Source: Bugula neritina
Lineage: Eukaryota > Bryozoa > Gymnolaemata > Cheilostomatida > Bugulidae
Length of the DNA: 64,000 bases
NCBI GenBank assembly: GCA_964035545.1
Contig: OZ037767.1
Span: forward strand, 23,827,128-23,891,127
Direction: 5' to 3'
Under the pieces are notes generated by a model, which was given only the letters and a program-made list of their open reading frames with translations, had not been told where the DNA came from and made no database searches. Below, in pieces: positions 38,601-49,822 of this stretch (within the stretch, counting starts at the first letter, position 1; the number at the start of each line of letters is the position of its first letter). The translations under genes were made by a program, and so were the position numbers.

Positions 38601-40230
38601 TTCATAACGTTCTCACCTATCCTCACCTATCTCCGCTCTGTCCTGACATGAACCATCTTTAATATTTTGGGTTTTTATCTTAAAAAAGATATTTAAGATA
38701 TTACACAAGTTGTTGACACCGGTTTTGCTAATCTTTTAGCTGTGAAGATTTAGATGATGCACTAACCAATGATGCGGAACAGAAGTTACTGGAATTGCCT
38801 CCACTTGAGACAAAAGATGGTGAGCTTAAGCTTTCAAATTCACTCCATAACATAACATACTAGCAATCATTCTTTATCTTTTCTACATCATGCATTTGAC
38901 TTCTATTCGCCGTAGTTAGCATATATTCTATTTTAACTTTAAAACATAGAATCTGCTAACTAACAAACATCTTGGATAACTCTGTGAACAGATTCTCATA
39001 TAATTCTACAGCCAAATTCTAAAAAAGAAGTTTTTTGAAGTTTGAAACTTGAATTATTACCTTATTTGTTTACTACTATCTCCCTGTTTAGTTATACTTG
39101 TAACTTAATTCTTGTTGGAAAGACTAGACAATGTTGTTTAAACTATATATGTAAGGCACTTATATACTTCTGTTGGACACCATAGAGCCCTGCTATATCA
39201 CTTTTTGCTCTTATGACTTTGTAACCAACGATATATGCAAACAGAATAATTATGAGTTAAAAGGAACGAAACTGGTTGCCAATATAAACTAAACACAGTT
39301 ATAGCTTGATACAGGAGATGTATGTTTAACTGCATTTAACGCTGTGGTGTTGGGAAGGGTCTATGTTGGTGGTTTCCAACATGGCTGCGGTTTAGGATTC
39401 ATGACACAATTATCTATCCAGCTAACAAACTCACCGATCTTCTGCTTGAATACTGCCCCTGAACATTTACACATGAGAAACCTTAGCTAACGTAGTTTAA
39501 GATGAGTACACCTACTGCTTGTAGGACATATTAACTCGTAATATGCTCAATTGACACTTTTGTTAGTGGTTGTGATTAATTCGCCTATATTTCTTGTAGA
39601 AATTGTTGATAGAAAGTAGTAATAAGCTGATAATTGATTTTTTATGTAATAAAAATTGATATATAATTTGTTGTCTATTACAAACCATTTCTGTTTCAAT
39701 AGATGACAACGATAAAGCAAGTGAACATTCCTCAACAGCAAAGGACTCTGATGGTGAAAGTCAAAGCTCATCAGGTAGTTGTTCATGTGTTACATGTTAT
39801 GGCTGTAGTTGTCGTTAGTACTGCCAAGATTTAACACTTCAATCATTTATCATCATTTTTCTTAATTTTCAGTTGGTAGAGGTAGAAGTCTTATTAACTA
39901 GTTTTTAAACATACTGATAGACCTCATCATCTGCTGGATATTCTCTGATCACTATGGCAGGTTACTTGTTCTTTAGATTCAGAATCAGACAGTGATAACG
40001 ATGACAAAGTCTCAGATCTCTCCAACCTCGATGAGAGTTCAAATTCCGGCACAGATGAGACGAATGAAGAGCAGAATGGGGAGAGCTCGTTGGCCACAGA
40101 TAATGATGCTCCGCTGCCATCAATATCTAAAAGTGACAACTTTATAAAACACCAATTAACTGAGGCTGATGTCGTACCCTCTCCACAACGTAAGCCAGAG
40201 GTCATCGAACTGGAATCTGACAGTGATTGA
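35654..40230 (+). CDS. DAXX: DAXX histone H3.3 chaperone, 8 exons
   Basis: DAXX deposits H3.3-H4 with ATRX and recruits SUMOylated partners in the nucleus. Exons: 35654-35752, 36065-36152, 36376-37082, 37293-37487, 37975-38066, 38740-38819, 39703-39774 and 39977-40230. Phases agree, giving 528 residues (human ~740). Residues ~35-115 match the DAXX four-helix bundle (AILRKIQKIYSKAS then NRMWVLTNEFFQELKAYK). The histone-binding domain spans ~165-365: ELSFDDMEKDDSTYLICERL, FDRICELKGRST, KYSGSRYHELNVLVQRFVNK, MPDYSDIKK and LKANQIIADKNLKEEFQR. An acidic Ser/Glu/Asp region follows. The last residues, EVIELESDSD, form a SUMO-interacting motif in the same terminal position as in vertebrates. An N-terminal SIM is not obvious. 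The start ATG could be 14 codons upstream (35612). A polyadenylation signal is at 40818-40823. Confidence 0.93.
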
Positions 40231-41499
40231 GCACATAAGAGTTTTACTCACAATCGCTCATATCAAATTTTTTATTGAGAGAACAGAAATCAATGGCTTG
40301 TCAAGTCGAGGCTTAGAAAATGAATTTAAGTCAAACTCGTAGATGAGTCGGTTTGACTCAATTTTAGCACACCTTTAAGTTTTAAGTTCTTGGCACGAAT
40401 ACATTTTTAATATTTATTTAGTGGTAATACATCAATGGAAAGTTAATAAACTTGTCAAGTAGTTGAGCAAGCATATCAACTGAATAGTATATGGAGTAGA
40501 GAACTGTTGAGTACTTTACTCTGGAAATACTTAAGTCAATATGACTTAGGTCTAGCTTATATAGCTTACACATGTTTTGTTTAAAGTGTAAATATTTTGA
40601 AAAAATTGTCTCGACTTTTATAAATTTGTATATAAAGTATGGTGCAATTTACCTAGTTTAGACAATTATTGTAATCTTAGTGTTGAAGATGGTGATTATT
40701 TTGTATCAATCTAATCTTTTTGAATACCATTTTGAGTTATTTTGTTTCAGTTGAAACTCATTGTTATGATGCATTCATGTGTAATGACATTACATTTAAG
40801 TATATCTTACAATTACGAATAAATAATTTTATCAATTAAACATGCTAGTAGCAGTGTGTAAATTATGAGGAAGTATCCTTGTGCTATTTCATTAAAATTT
40901 TAGCACAAGTTGTTGAATCTAAGCTAACGCCAGCAAACTGCATGTGTGTGATTTTAGTAAATTGTCTTGCCATTGTTTATTGTTGTGGTGGTGCGGTGCA
41001 GTTGATGGACTAAGAAAGTATGGACCATTGAAATATAACTCTATGTAAACTACAAGTTTCGATTCAGTGGTATGAGCACATGCACACAACGAAATGCTAA
41101 AGGGTTTACTGCATTGCAATGCTTCATTCATCAAAAAATATATATATTGTAATACTTTTGGGTGAAGAACATTTGTAACCAATATAAATCACTTATTAAT
41201 GAATATGTATACCATCACAATTATTGTCCTAAAGGACTGATGATTGATCACTGAACTCGGAATTTTGTTAAAATATATAAGAAGACAACTCTAAATATGA
41301 TCTATTCGAAAACTGTTTATAATAGCCAAGCTTTCCATCTTCATTTTAGACTAAGGGTGGCTATCCTAGATTTATGTATAAATCAGCAAACGGGGGCTAT
41401 TTTAACAAGGTCTTTTCCAAAGGATTCTTTTGTCAGTATCATTATCATTATGATTATGATGTTTTTCTTTAAGCATCACTATTTTTTAGTTTAATTGCA
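40231..41499. other. Intergenic, DAXX 3' UTR and DNAJC16 promoter side
   Basis: DAXX 3' UTR runs at least to the aataaa at 40818-40823. The remainder is AT-rich with no coding signal. The DNAJC16 ATG follows at 41500. Confidence 0.6.
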
Positions 41500-44400
41500 A
41501 TGGACCGACGCTTTCTTACTAGTTTAATTGTTTTATCAATTTACTTTTTCATAAGTTGCCGTGGCTCTCAATTTGATCCATATGAAACTTTGGGAGTACG
41601 TAGGTATTCCTCTGCTGACGAGATAAGAAAAACCTACAAAAAGCTAGCTCGAGAATGGTAAGTGACTGAGTGAGATGTTCGAGTTTGCATTATACTTATA
41701 ATGATAATATAAATATTACTATAACTGTTCAATACAATGCCATTGCTTGTAATAAATCAAACCATAATATTAATTACTATGATTTAAGTATTAGTATAAC
41801 TATAAGTATAACGTATTATTATTATTATATTTAATTTTATTAATTCCTAGTTATTAGCCTAGTAGTTGTTCATCAAATGTAGTGAGTGACCTGGTGAAAT
41901 TGAGATAATATTAATAATAATATTTGTTATTGATATTATATTTATTGTCAGTTATATCACAGCCGGTTTATTTCCTTATAATTGACCTGGTGCTACCAGG
42001 CTGAGGTAGCTATGACTCGCCTTGCCTTTAAATGTGAACTGATCCTCGTATCATGTAAAAACGCACTCATCAAGCAAAATGTTTTTACATGGTAGGCATC
42101 CAGATAAGAATAAAGCTCCAGATGCAAATGAAAAATTTACAGAAATAAACAGAGCCTATGAGGTAAGTCACTAATATGAAAAAAATTATAAGATTACTAT
42201 TCTGAGTTATGTTTTATCTTTAGTTGCTTACTACTTTTAATTGAATTCCCAGATATTAGGAGATGAAAAAAAGAAAGACCAATATGACAGATTTGGTAAA
42301 GTGGAGGACTCTCCCAGCCGCCCACAGGGCAACGCCCAGTTTTTCCGGACTCCATTTGGGGACTTCCAATTTTTCAGTGAAGGCTTTGGGGGACCTGATA
42401 GTAATATAAACAGAATTACAGGAAGGTATGTTAATATTTCATTTTATGTGATCTAGAATCAAGATGTCTCTTATGTTGAAGAACTGATCTTATTAGTTGA
42501 ATTCATTATGAAATTAATGGTCTCTTATTTGTTAAAAAGGTTTAAATATTGAATCATATAGTGGTTTTTATGATATAATTATCATTTAAAAGGAAATAGT
42601 ACAATAAATAAAAAACTAAAAATTTAATTATTGAATTATGTGCATGTTTTAATTATTATACTATGACGTCTGCATACATGTATGAACATCAAAGAGCTAC
42701 AAATATTTACTGATTCTGCAGAATCTAAAAATTTGTGGTTTATTCAACTAGTAGTTCTGGAAGTGAGAATTCTTTTATATATAAAAATATCCCTATTCTA
42801 CGAAGCTTCTTCTGCTTGTTGCAACAATTTAATTCTATTCCAAAACTCTGAGTAGAGTTGCCTGTGTGTAATTATTAATTTTGATAAGACTACTAGAAAA
42901 TAGTAGTAGACCAGGATTGTTTATTTTGTTAGTACCAGTAAGGTGTGTTTGAACAGCTAATACAACACTCTGATACTGAACTAGTTGACAGAGGCGGGAG
43001 TTCTGATTAATTTGTTTAAAGTTTTAAACAATTTGAAAACCTGCGACTGTTTACCTTACTTATTTTGGTAACTAATTATAAAATGAAAACCTTGCTTTGT
43101 TGTTTAAAAGTATCCCTTCAAATAGAAAGATCTAATTATATATCTGATGTGTGAAAAGGTTGTGGCAGTTAAATTTCATTTTGTTGTAATTTATTTTCTG
43201 AATATTTCAACACATAAATCCAGTTTTTGTCATGTCTGTACAGTTATCCTTCTTTACATGAAAGCATTTTAAAAACTGAGTTAGTGTAATGCTTGTGTGT
43301 TCATTTTAAAAACTATTTTCCCATGAATAAATTATGTATAGGTGTAAAGATTTGAGGCACATGTAATAATTACTTGACATCTTTTTATGAACACATTCAC
43401 TTTAGATTTTTAAACAATTACTTTTCAATGTATACTGTTAGTTATGTATTATATTAAATACATATCAATAAAGAAAAACATGCATCTTTAAAACTTCTTT
43501 GCATAATTTAGTTTCCTTTCACGGCATTCTTTAATGAAAGAATGCTATTAGTTTTATTATATTCAAAGATAAGTATTTAAAACCTGATTTTTGTGATTTT
43601 CAATTGTTTTAGATTTCTCCAAAGTCGAGTTTTGCCTGAAAGTTTTACCAAGCCATATTTTTTCTTTGCAACAACAGACTTTTGTTTCAACTGCCTAAGA
43701 GTCCAGCCTATATGGAACCAGTTTACCAAAGATTTGGATATCTTAGGTGAGACAAGTGTTGGTTGCATAGTATCTATTCTAGTTAAAGAAAAACATGTAC
43801 TGGTAGGCCTACCATAAATTTAAAAAGCTGCCTTTGCAAAATATCATCCTTTCTAATGTAACTCTAATTAGTTTTTTAATACTTGCAATGTTTTTATCTT
43901 ACATTGAAAAATGTTCCACCTTGTATATAGTTATAACTTATAACTATACATGTATAAAAATAACAATACATGTATAAATATAACTTTACAGGCATAGATA
44001 ACTCCATATCGCTGAATATTGCCATTTCAATAATATTGAGCAACTTGGCAGCTCTTGTATTTCTTTCATTCAGAATTAGGATATGGTGTGGTGGATGTTG
44101 ACTATAATGGAAACGTTGTGTCAAGGCTTCGGATACCCAGAATTCCGTGCATCGGTGCAGTAGTCAACGGCAGGTCTATTATATTTGAGACTGAAGAGTA
44201 CAGCGCTAAGACCCTCAGAACATTTGCGAGAAAACTAATGCCTGATGACCTCATCATCACTGTAAGTATATGGCAGTCATCGCTGTAAGTGTAATACAGT
44301 CATTGCTGTAAGTGTATCGTATGGTAACTTCGGTAAACTTGTATATTGCGTAGCAACTGCTATAAGTTTGCCTTCATAGTTATTGCCATCTAGGTGGACA

Positions 44401-47400
44401 TGTTCACATTTCTGTATTATATTTTTGATGTTTATAACAATTGCATAAATTATGTACCAGGTAACTGATAACTCAATAGATGAGTTCCTTGGGGGGTACA
44501 AAGATAACAAAGTGCGGGTCATGTTCTTTGGGACTCAAGGCCTGCCTACTATGAGATTTCTTATTGCTCTCTACCAGCTACAGAGTGTTGCAAAGGCTAC
44601 TTATTTTGATCTTAACGCCATCACCTCCAATACCTTTATTGATAGGTAAGCGGGCTCTTATATGTACAGCGTACAGCCTAAAATGTCATTTTCTTACACA
44701 ATTATTGGTCCTCTCTCTCCATCACTAGTCACTTCTCATCACTAACTACTATCTCACTGTCACTAGGTGATCTCACATCACCAACCTGTTTTACTAGTCA
44801 CCTGTTTTACTAGTCACCTGTTTTACTAGTCACCTGTGTACTACTCACCTGTTTTATTAGTCACCTGTTTTACTAGTCACCTGTTTTACTAGTCACCTGT
44901 GTACTACTCACCTGTTTTATTAGTCACCTGTTTTACTACTCACCTGTTTTGCTAGTCACCTGTTTTACTAGTCACCTGTTTTACTAGTCACCTGTTTACT
45001 ATACGTATACTACTTGTTGTATTGTTGTAGATATGATGTTGAGACTGATCAAGAGACTCTACTTATATTTCATGAAGATCCTTCTTTCCCTGTTTATACA
45101 AGCAGTGTAAGTATATATGATACAGTTTATACAGTATATATGATACAGTTTATACAGTATATATGACACAGTTGCCCTGTACAATAGTTCCAATATGAAA
45201 CACTGTTGGTATGTAGTTATTAGCCTTCCAGGGAATAGAGTTTGTGTAACAGTACGCACACACTGTTGTTGCACGTGACACATATTGAGAGAGTTTACTG
45301 ACCATTGTGACTAATCTACATTCCCTTGAAGTAGTCTGTAGTTTTACTCTTTTCAACCTGCTGCAGAAGAAAGAATTTCAGACGTCAGATTTTCTGTCAA
45401 CCATCGGTTCTCACAAATACCTCAAACTACCTCGAATAGCCTCACCTGCCATATTTGATGAGTTGTGTCCAAGTAACCCGGGCCGAACAGGAAATAAGTG
45501 AGTTAGTTACTCAGTCTATATTCTTTGCCCTGCAGGTAACTGTTTTCTTACATCTTCAGGTTCAACTTTCTATCTCATTTCCTATGTTCAGGTGGTTTGG
45601 GTGTACTGTCTTTGTTTGCATTAAAGTGTCAATATTTCTACATCTACAATTAAATTATATATGTGTAATCTAGTGTGGCATTGACTAGACAATTTGCTGG
45701 TAGATTTATTCAGAAAATTTTAATTTGTTATGTGGCACTACCACTCTGTCTTGATTTTCCAATTCTGTAAACTTATATTTATTTCAGTTGTTGTAACAAG
45801 CTGTAGCCTGTAACACCTCAAATTTTTCCTGGTTTTGTTTTTCTTAGACTTCATTTACCAACACATCTTATAATTGTTCTTTGGTTATGAAATTGAAGCG
45901 CTTGGTTAATTATACTCATTAAATACAATTTAAAGTGTGTGCACTCTGCCATGTTATCTTACAGGTACTGTGTGATTCTGACATTTGCCTCTTCCAAGTT
46001 TGACAGTGTGGAAGTATCAGCATTCAGAGATTTCATCTCCGAAGTTGATGTTCCTACGACTACTAAGTTTGTGTATGCGTTTACCGATACCCAGCATTCC
46101 CTGTGCTCAACACTACAGCGACCAGTTGGAGACTTCAAGGTATGCTATACTGACTGCCATAAGCCCTTTCTCTGATGTGTCCACATGGGCTGTACACATA
46201 GCAAGTGTCGGATATACATGCGCATTGAATCAGTAGTTTTTTATACTTTTTTATGCTGCCTTTAAACTTTGAAGTTGAATTCATCAGTGAAATATAACAT
46301 TTCAAGTCCTATGAGATCAATTTAAGTTGATGCAATGTTTCCAAATGTTTTTATGGATGTTTTTAAAAATTGATTGGAAATGCTTAAATGCACCTGCATT
46401 CAATGAAATATTGTTTTTACATGTTGGAAATATTTTTTACAGAAATTACCCAAGACGGAATGTAACTGAGCTAGTTACATTGTCTTCTGGTCTTTTTGTT
46501 GTCTAATCATGTTACCTATTGGCCTTTTCCTCTGCTCTTTAGATAGTGATAATCTCCAGGAAGGAAAGTATGGATGTAGAGTACAGTTGGCTAGACTGGT
46601 GCGCTAGTGAGACTTGTCGCAAGCCACTGGAGGGCATTCTGGGTAGATTAGCTGTCAGTCAGTACAGATTCACAGATAGAAATATGAAGAGATATGATAT
46701 CAAGTGAGTCAGCATAATGTGGTTAACAAAGCAGTTTTGCCATCACTTTACAAGTACGGAAGTTATTTTATGCTCCAGATTTGAAGTTTGGGGGGAAGCA
46801 TTGCCTAAATGTGAACACAAAATTTTACTTTTATGCTAAATTGTAACTCTGTCAATAATTCTGCATATTTAACTATAGCTGAAAGTTAAAAACAAAAAAT
46901 ATGTAAATAGTAGCATAACTACCTTGACGGAATAGGTGCGGGTAGCCCTTACTACTCCATGCAGTTTATTACTTTTGATGTAATATCCTCTGGAATTAGC
47001 TGTAATATTTTTATTTAAAATAGAATTGCGCTTTAAGTCAGCAGAAGGATATCATTGCATCAGTATTCCACTGACGTACATGCAAATCTTAGTGCCTAGT
47101 TCTAAGTTATGAGAAGGTAATAAAGTAACTTGAGTTTTACTTTTGAAGGGACGAACTACAGCCTGGTTTATTTTATCGAATCCTGAAGAGGCTGAGAGAC
47201 TGGTGGGACCACTTCACTTATACATATTTTGATGGGTGAGTTAATACTAGCCACTGTCAGATACTATTCTTATTTACTCAGGGTGGGGGTGCTACTTACC
47301 CTTACATGTTTTGTGTATATTTCCAGGGATCACAGTCTAACTATTATAACTATAATATCCACAACTCTATGCATTGGAATCATCAGTTTCCTAGTCAACG

Positions 47401-48995
47401 TATTAAATTCTCAAGAAAAAAAGACAGCTTCTTCAACAAGCAGCTCAGCCTCATCTAGTAGCACAAATACGAGCTCTTCTAAAAGGTATGCCTCTTGTAA
47501 TGGAGTCTCTTTTGACTCCTCAGCTAAACTATCTTGCTGGTTTCTGCAATGACTTTTAATCTTAACCAAGAATCTCTAGAGTTAATTCCTTATCTAATGT
47601 GACACTTGACTCACTGATATTGGCAGTTTTATCATTTTTATTACTGTAACATATTATAATGCTATATATAATATATGACAATTTGTGTTCTCCTTAGAGG
47701 TGATGACATCATTATTTTTATTACTGTAACATATAATGCCATGTGTAGTATATGACAATGGCTTCTCCCCTTAGAGGCGATGGTAAGTTCACCATCTACG
47801 ACCTGCGCAGTCATAACTATGACAGACTGATCAAAGACGCAGAGCCCGGTCACCGGCTGCTGGTGCTGTTTGTTGATGCCGAGAATAAGCAGGATTATAT
47901 CAAGAGGTTTGCTGACCTTATGATGCCATTTAAAAGGTAAGCAAATAATCATCTATTGAATGGAAGTATCAGGATCTTATACTACCACTGCTGCCATAGT
48001 ATATGCTATTGTTGAAGTACAGTCCTTCTTGCTGTATAGGCAGCCAAAAAGTTATTCAAGTCATTTCGCAACCTTGTTACTATTTAATGCAACGCTGCAT
48101 AATTTTCGGCATGGACTTCAACTGCCTACTTACGATATCACCTCGCCAGCAAGTCTGTAACTTCTCTCATGTCCAACTCAGTTATATATCTGTTTTTGTA
48201 TTGGCTACTCCAGTTTTCTTGTTATTTCTTGCAGAACCCCATACTTATTGTTTGCCTTTCTTTACATTGACAAGTATATCAACTGGTACCAGAGACTGCT
48301 CTCCCTCACTGTTGGTCACAAAGAGCAGTTGAAAGATATACAGTATCAACTTTGTGCTGGTAAGAAACCTCTAGTCTTGTACAAGATTTGTCTGTTTGGG
48401 CACCAGTGCCAAAAAAGTGAAAGTCTGAGCATTGATTACTTCTATTGTGTTGTCAGGTACAGTGTTGGCTATAAATGGCTACAGGAAATACTACAACATA
48501 TATCATCCTAAAACATTAAATATCCGCAGTAGGCAGTCTGGTGATGGCGCCTTTGTCGGCCTGGAGGACAGCTCAGATTCTGATCTAGAAGGTAAGTTTC
48601 TAATCAACTTTTGTCAAGTCAAGTAAAACTTGGTGAATTGTATGAAATTTAAGCTTGCATAGACGTAGGTAAAGTACAGGCATGCAATGAGAGAGTGGGT
48701 TGTGAATTTAGTAGCGTGTTTTATAATTATGATATTGTAAACAGAAGGTGACATGTGGGTTTTTGTAGTAACAACTAATATTTATTTAGGATCAAATGGG
48801 GAAATTCAAGGTATCAATGGCTATCAACAAGAGATAGATGGAAATATGTTGCTGGCGCAAAACAGACTTTTAGATGGCTTGAGTCATTGGGTTGAGAGGT
48901 TGTTTGACGGCTCCCTACTCAAATGTCAGGTGGACCGCTGGCCAATGTTTCCTGTCGATGAAGTCACTAAAACTGAACAAAAAAAGGATCAATAA
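41500..48995 (+). CDS. DNAJC16: DnaJ homolog subfamily C member 16, 16 exons
   Basis: An ER-membrane J-protein with thioredoxin-like domains. Exons: 41500-41657, 42096-42162, 42253-42425, 43613-43746, 44074-44261, 44461-44645, 45031-45106, 45367-45497, 45965-46139, 46543-46703, 47149-47235, 47327-47485, 47775-47936, 48235-48359, 48457-48591 and 48790-48995. Phases agree, giving 773 residues (human 782). A signal peptide (1-~22) precedes the J domain (~25-91), with HPDKN across the exon 1/2 junction. A thioredoxin-like region has CFNC in FFFATTDFCFNCLRVQP. Further conserved blocks include SRLRIPRIPCIGAVVNGR and LRDWWDHFTYTYFDG. One membrane span lies at about 516-538 (ITIISTTLCIGIISFLVNVL), followed by a Ser-rich linker. 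The polyadenylation signal is at 49096-49101. Introns 5, 6, 7 and 12 carry tandem duplications near their splice sites. Confidence 0.95.
41690..41960. repeat. Cryptically simple AT-rich sequence in DNAJC16 intron 1
   Basis: Same word mix (ataagtataac, attattattat, ttattgatattat) as at 33880, 34860 and 49915. Confidence 0.55.
44250..44320 (+). repeat. 23-bp tandem repeat duplicating the exon 5 donor of DNAJC16
   Basis: Three units of about 23 bases, each ending (a/g)ctgtaagt(a/g)ta. The first gtaagt (44262) is the exon 5 donor. Two more, preceded by gcagtcatcgct and acagtcattgct, follow in the intron. Confidence 0.85.
44795..45000 (+). repeat. 16-bp minisatellite in DNAJC16 intron 6
   Basis: About twelve to thirteen units of cacctgttttactagt, with variants (gtgtactact, tttattagt). 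It ends about 30 bases before the exon 7 acceptor. Confidence 0.95.
45107..45172 (+). repeat. 23-bp tandem repeat at the exon 7 donor of DNAJC16
   Basis: Directly after the gtaagt donor, the unit tatatatgatacagtttatacag repeats nearly three times. Confidence 0.85.
47628..47780 (+). repeat. 77-bp duplication of the exon 13 acceptor region of DNAJC16
   Basis: The block 'atttttattactgtaacat ... tctccttag' followed by aggtgatg occurs twice, with acceptor AGs at 47696-47697 and 47773-47774. The second leads into exon 13, which continues the family frame. The first would add an in-frame stop after about 20 codons. Confidence 0.85.
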
Positions 48996-49822
48996 TTTAA
49001 AATCACTTCGTTTCATCACACTATTTATTTTCATGTGTTGTAGTTAGGTATTTGTATAAAAGACTGAACAATCAGCGAATCAGGTTTTTTTGTAAAATAA
49101 ATCATGTTGAGTCGTTGTGAATCTCGAATGCTAAAATTATAAATATTGTTTTCCTTATAGGTTATGTCACAAATATTGCTTGTAGTTTCATTTTTTCTGT
49201 ATGTAATAAATTCAAGTATTCAAATATGTTGTATAAAATTTAAGTCCAGCGATCTTATAGATGCTAGATTACTATGCTAATTTACAAACACTCGCAATAT
49301 TAAGCATGTTCTTTTTAGTACCATATTTATTTATTTGTTAATCTTTTTTGTTGCAGCTTATGTTGAAAAATAAATATCGCATATTGCTATTGTTATTGAA
49401 TACTGATCTCCAAACTGGGCAATATGAATATGGGCCTTGTGTAGTTACAATTCAATCTCTGCTCATAAGCATAAACTCAAAATTTGACATAATTAAAACG
49501 CAAATGTAATATACTGAACAACAAATACAATGCACCCTGCTTAAAAAGCCTGGTTTATTATCCACCTGCGAAATAATTGTGCTCAAACCATTACACATGA
49601 AAAGATAACTCTGTAGTGTGACATTATTGTAGAAAACGAATGATCACCTTGAACAACCAATCGCAGGGTGGGAAAGCAGCGCATTTATTTTTCGGCCATA
49701 TTGGAATTTCTTTTTCCCATTGAGTGACGTGCGATAGGCTACAGGAGCCCGACTTTTTATATTTTCTCTTGATTTATATTTATCACTCACAAATAAGCTA
49801 TACGATATTATATTGATAAACA
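48996..49822. other. Intergenic, DNAJC16 3' UTR and FUBP promoter side
   Basis: The polyadenylation signal aataaa is at 49096-49101. The stretch just before the next ATG (about 49640-49820) has CpG words (cgcagggtg, ttcggcc, gtgcgatag) unlike its AT-rich surroundings, so it is a plausible promoter/5' UTR, although no defined element was recognised. Confidence 0.55.
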
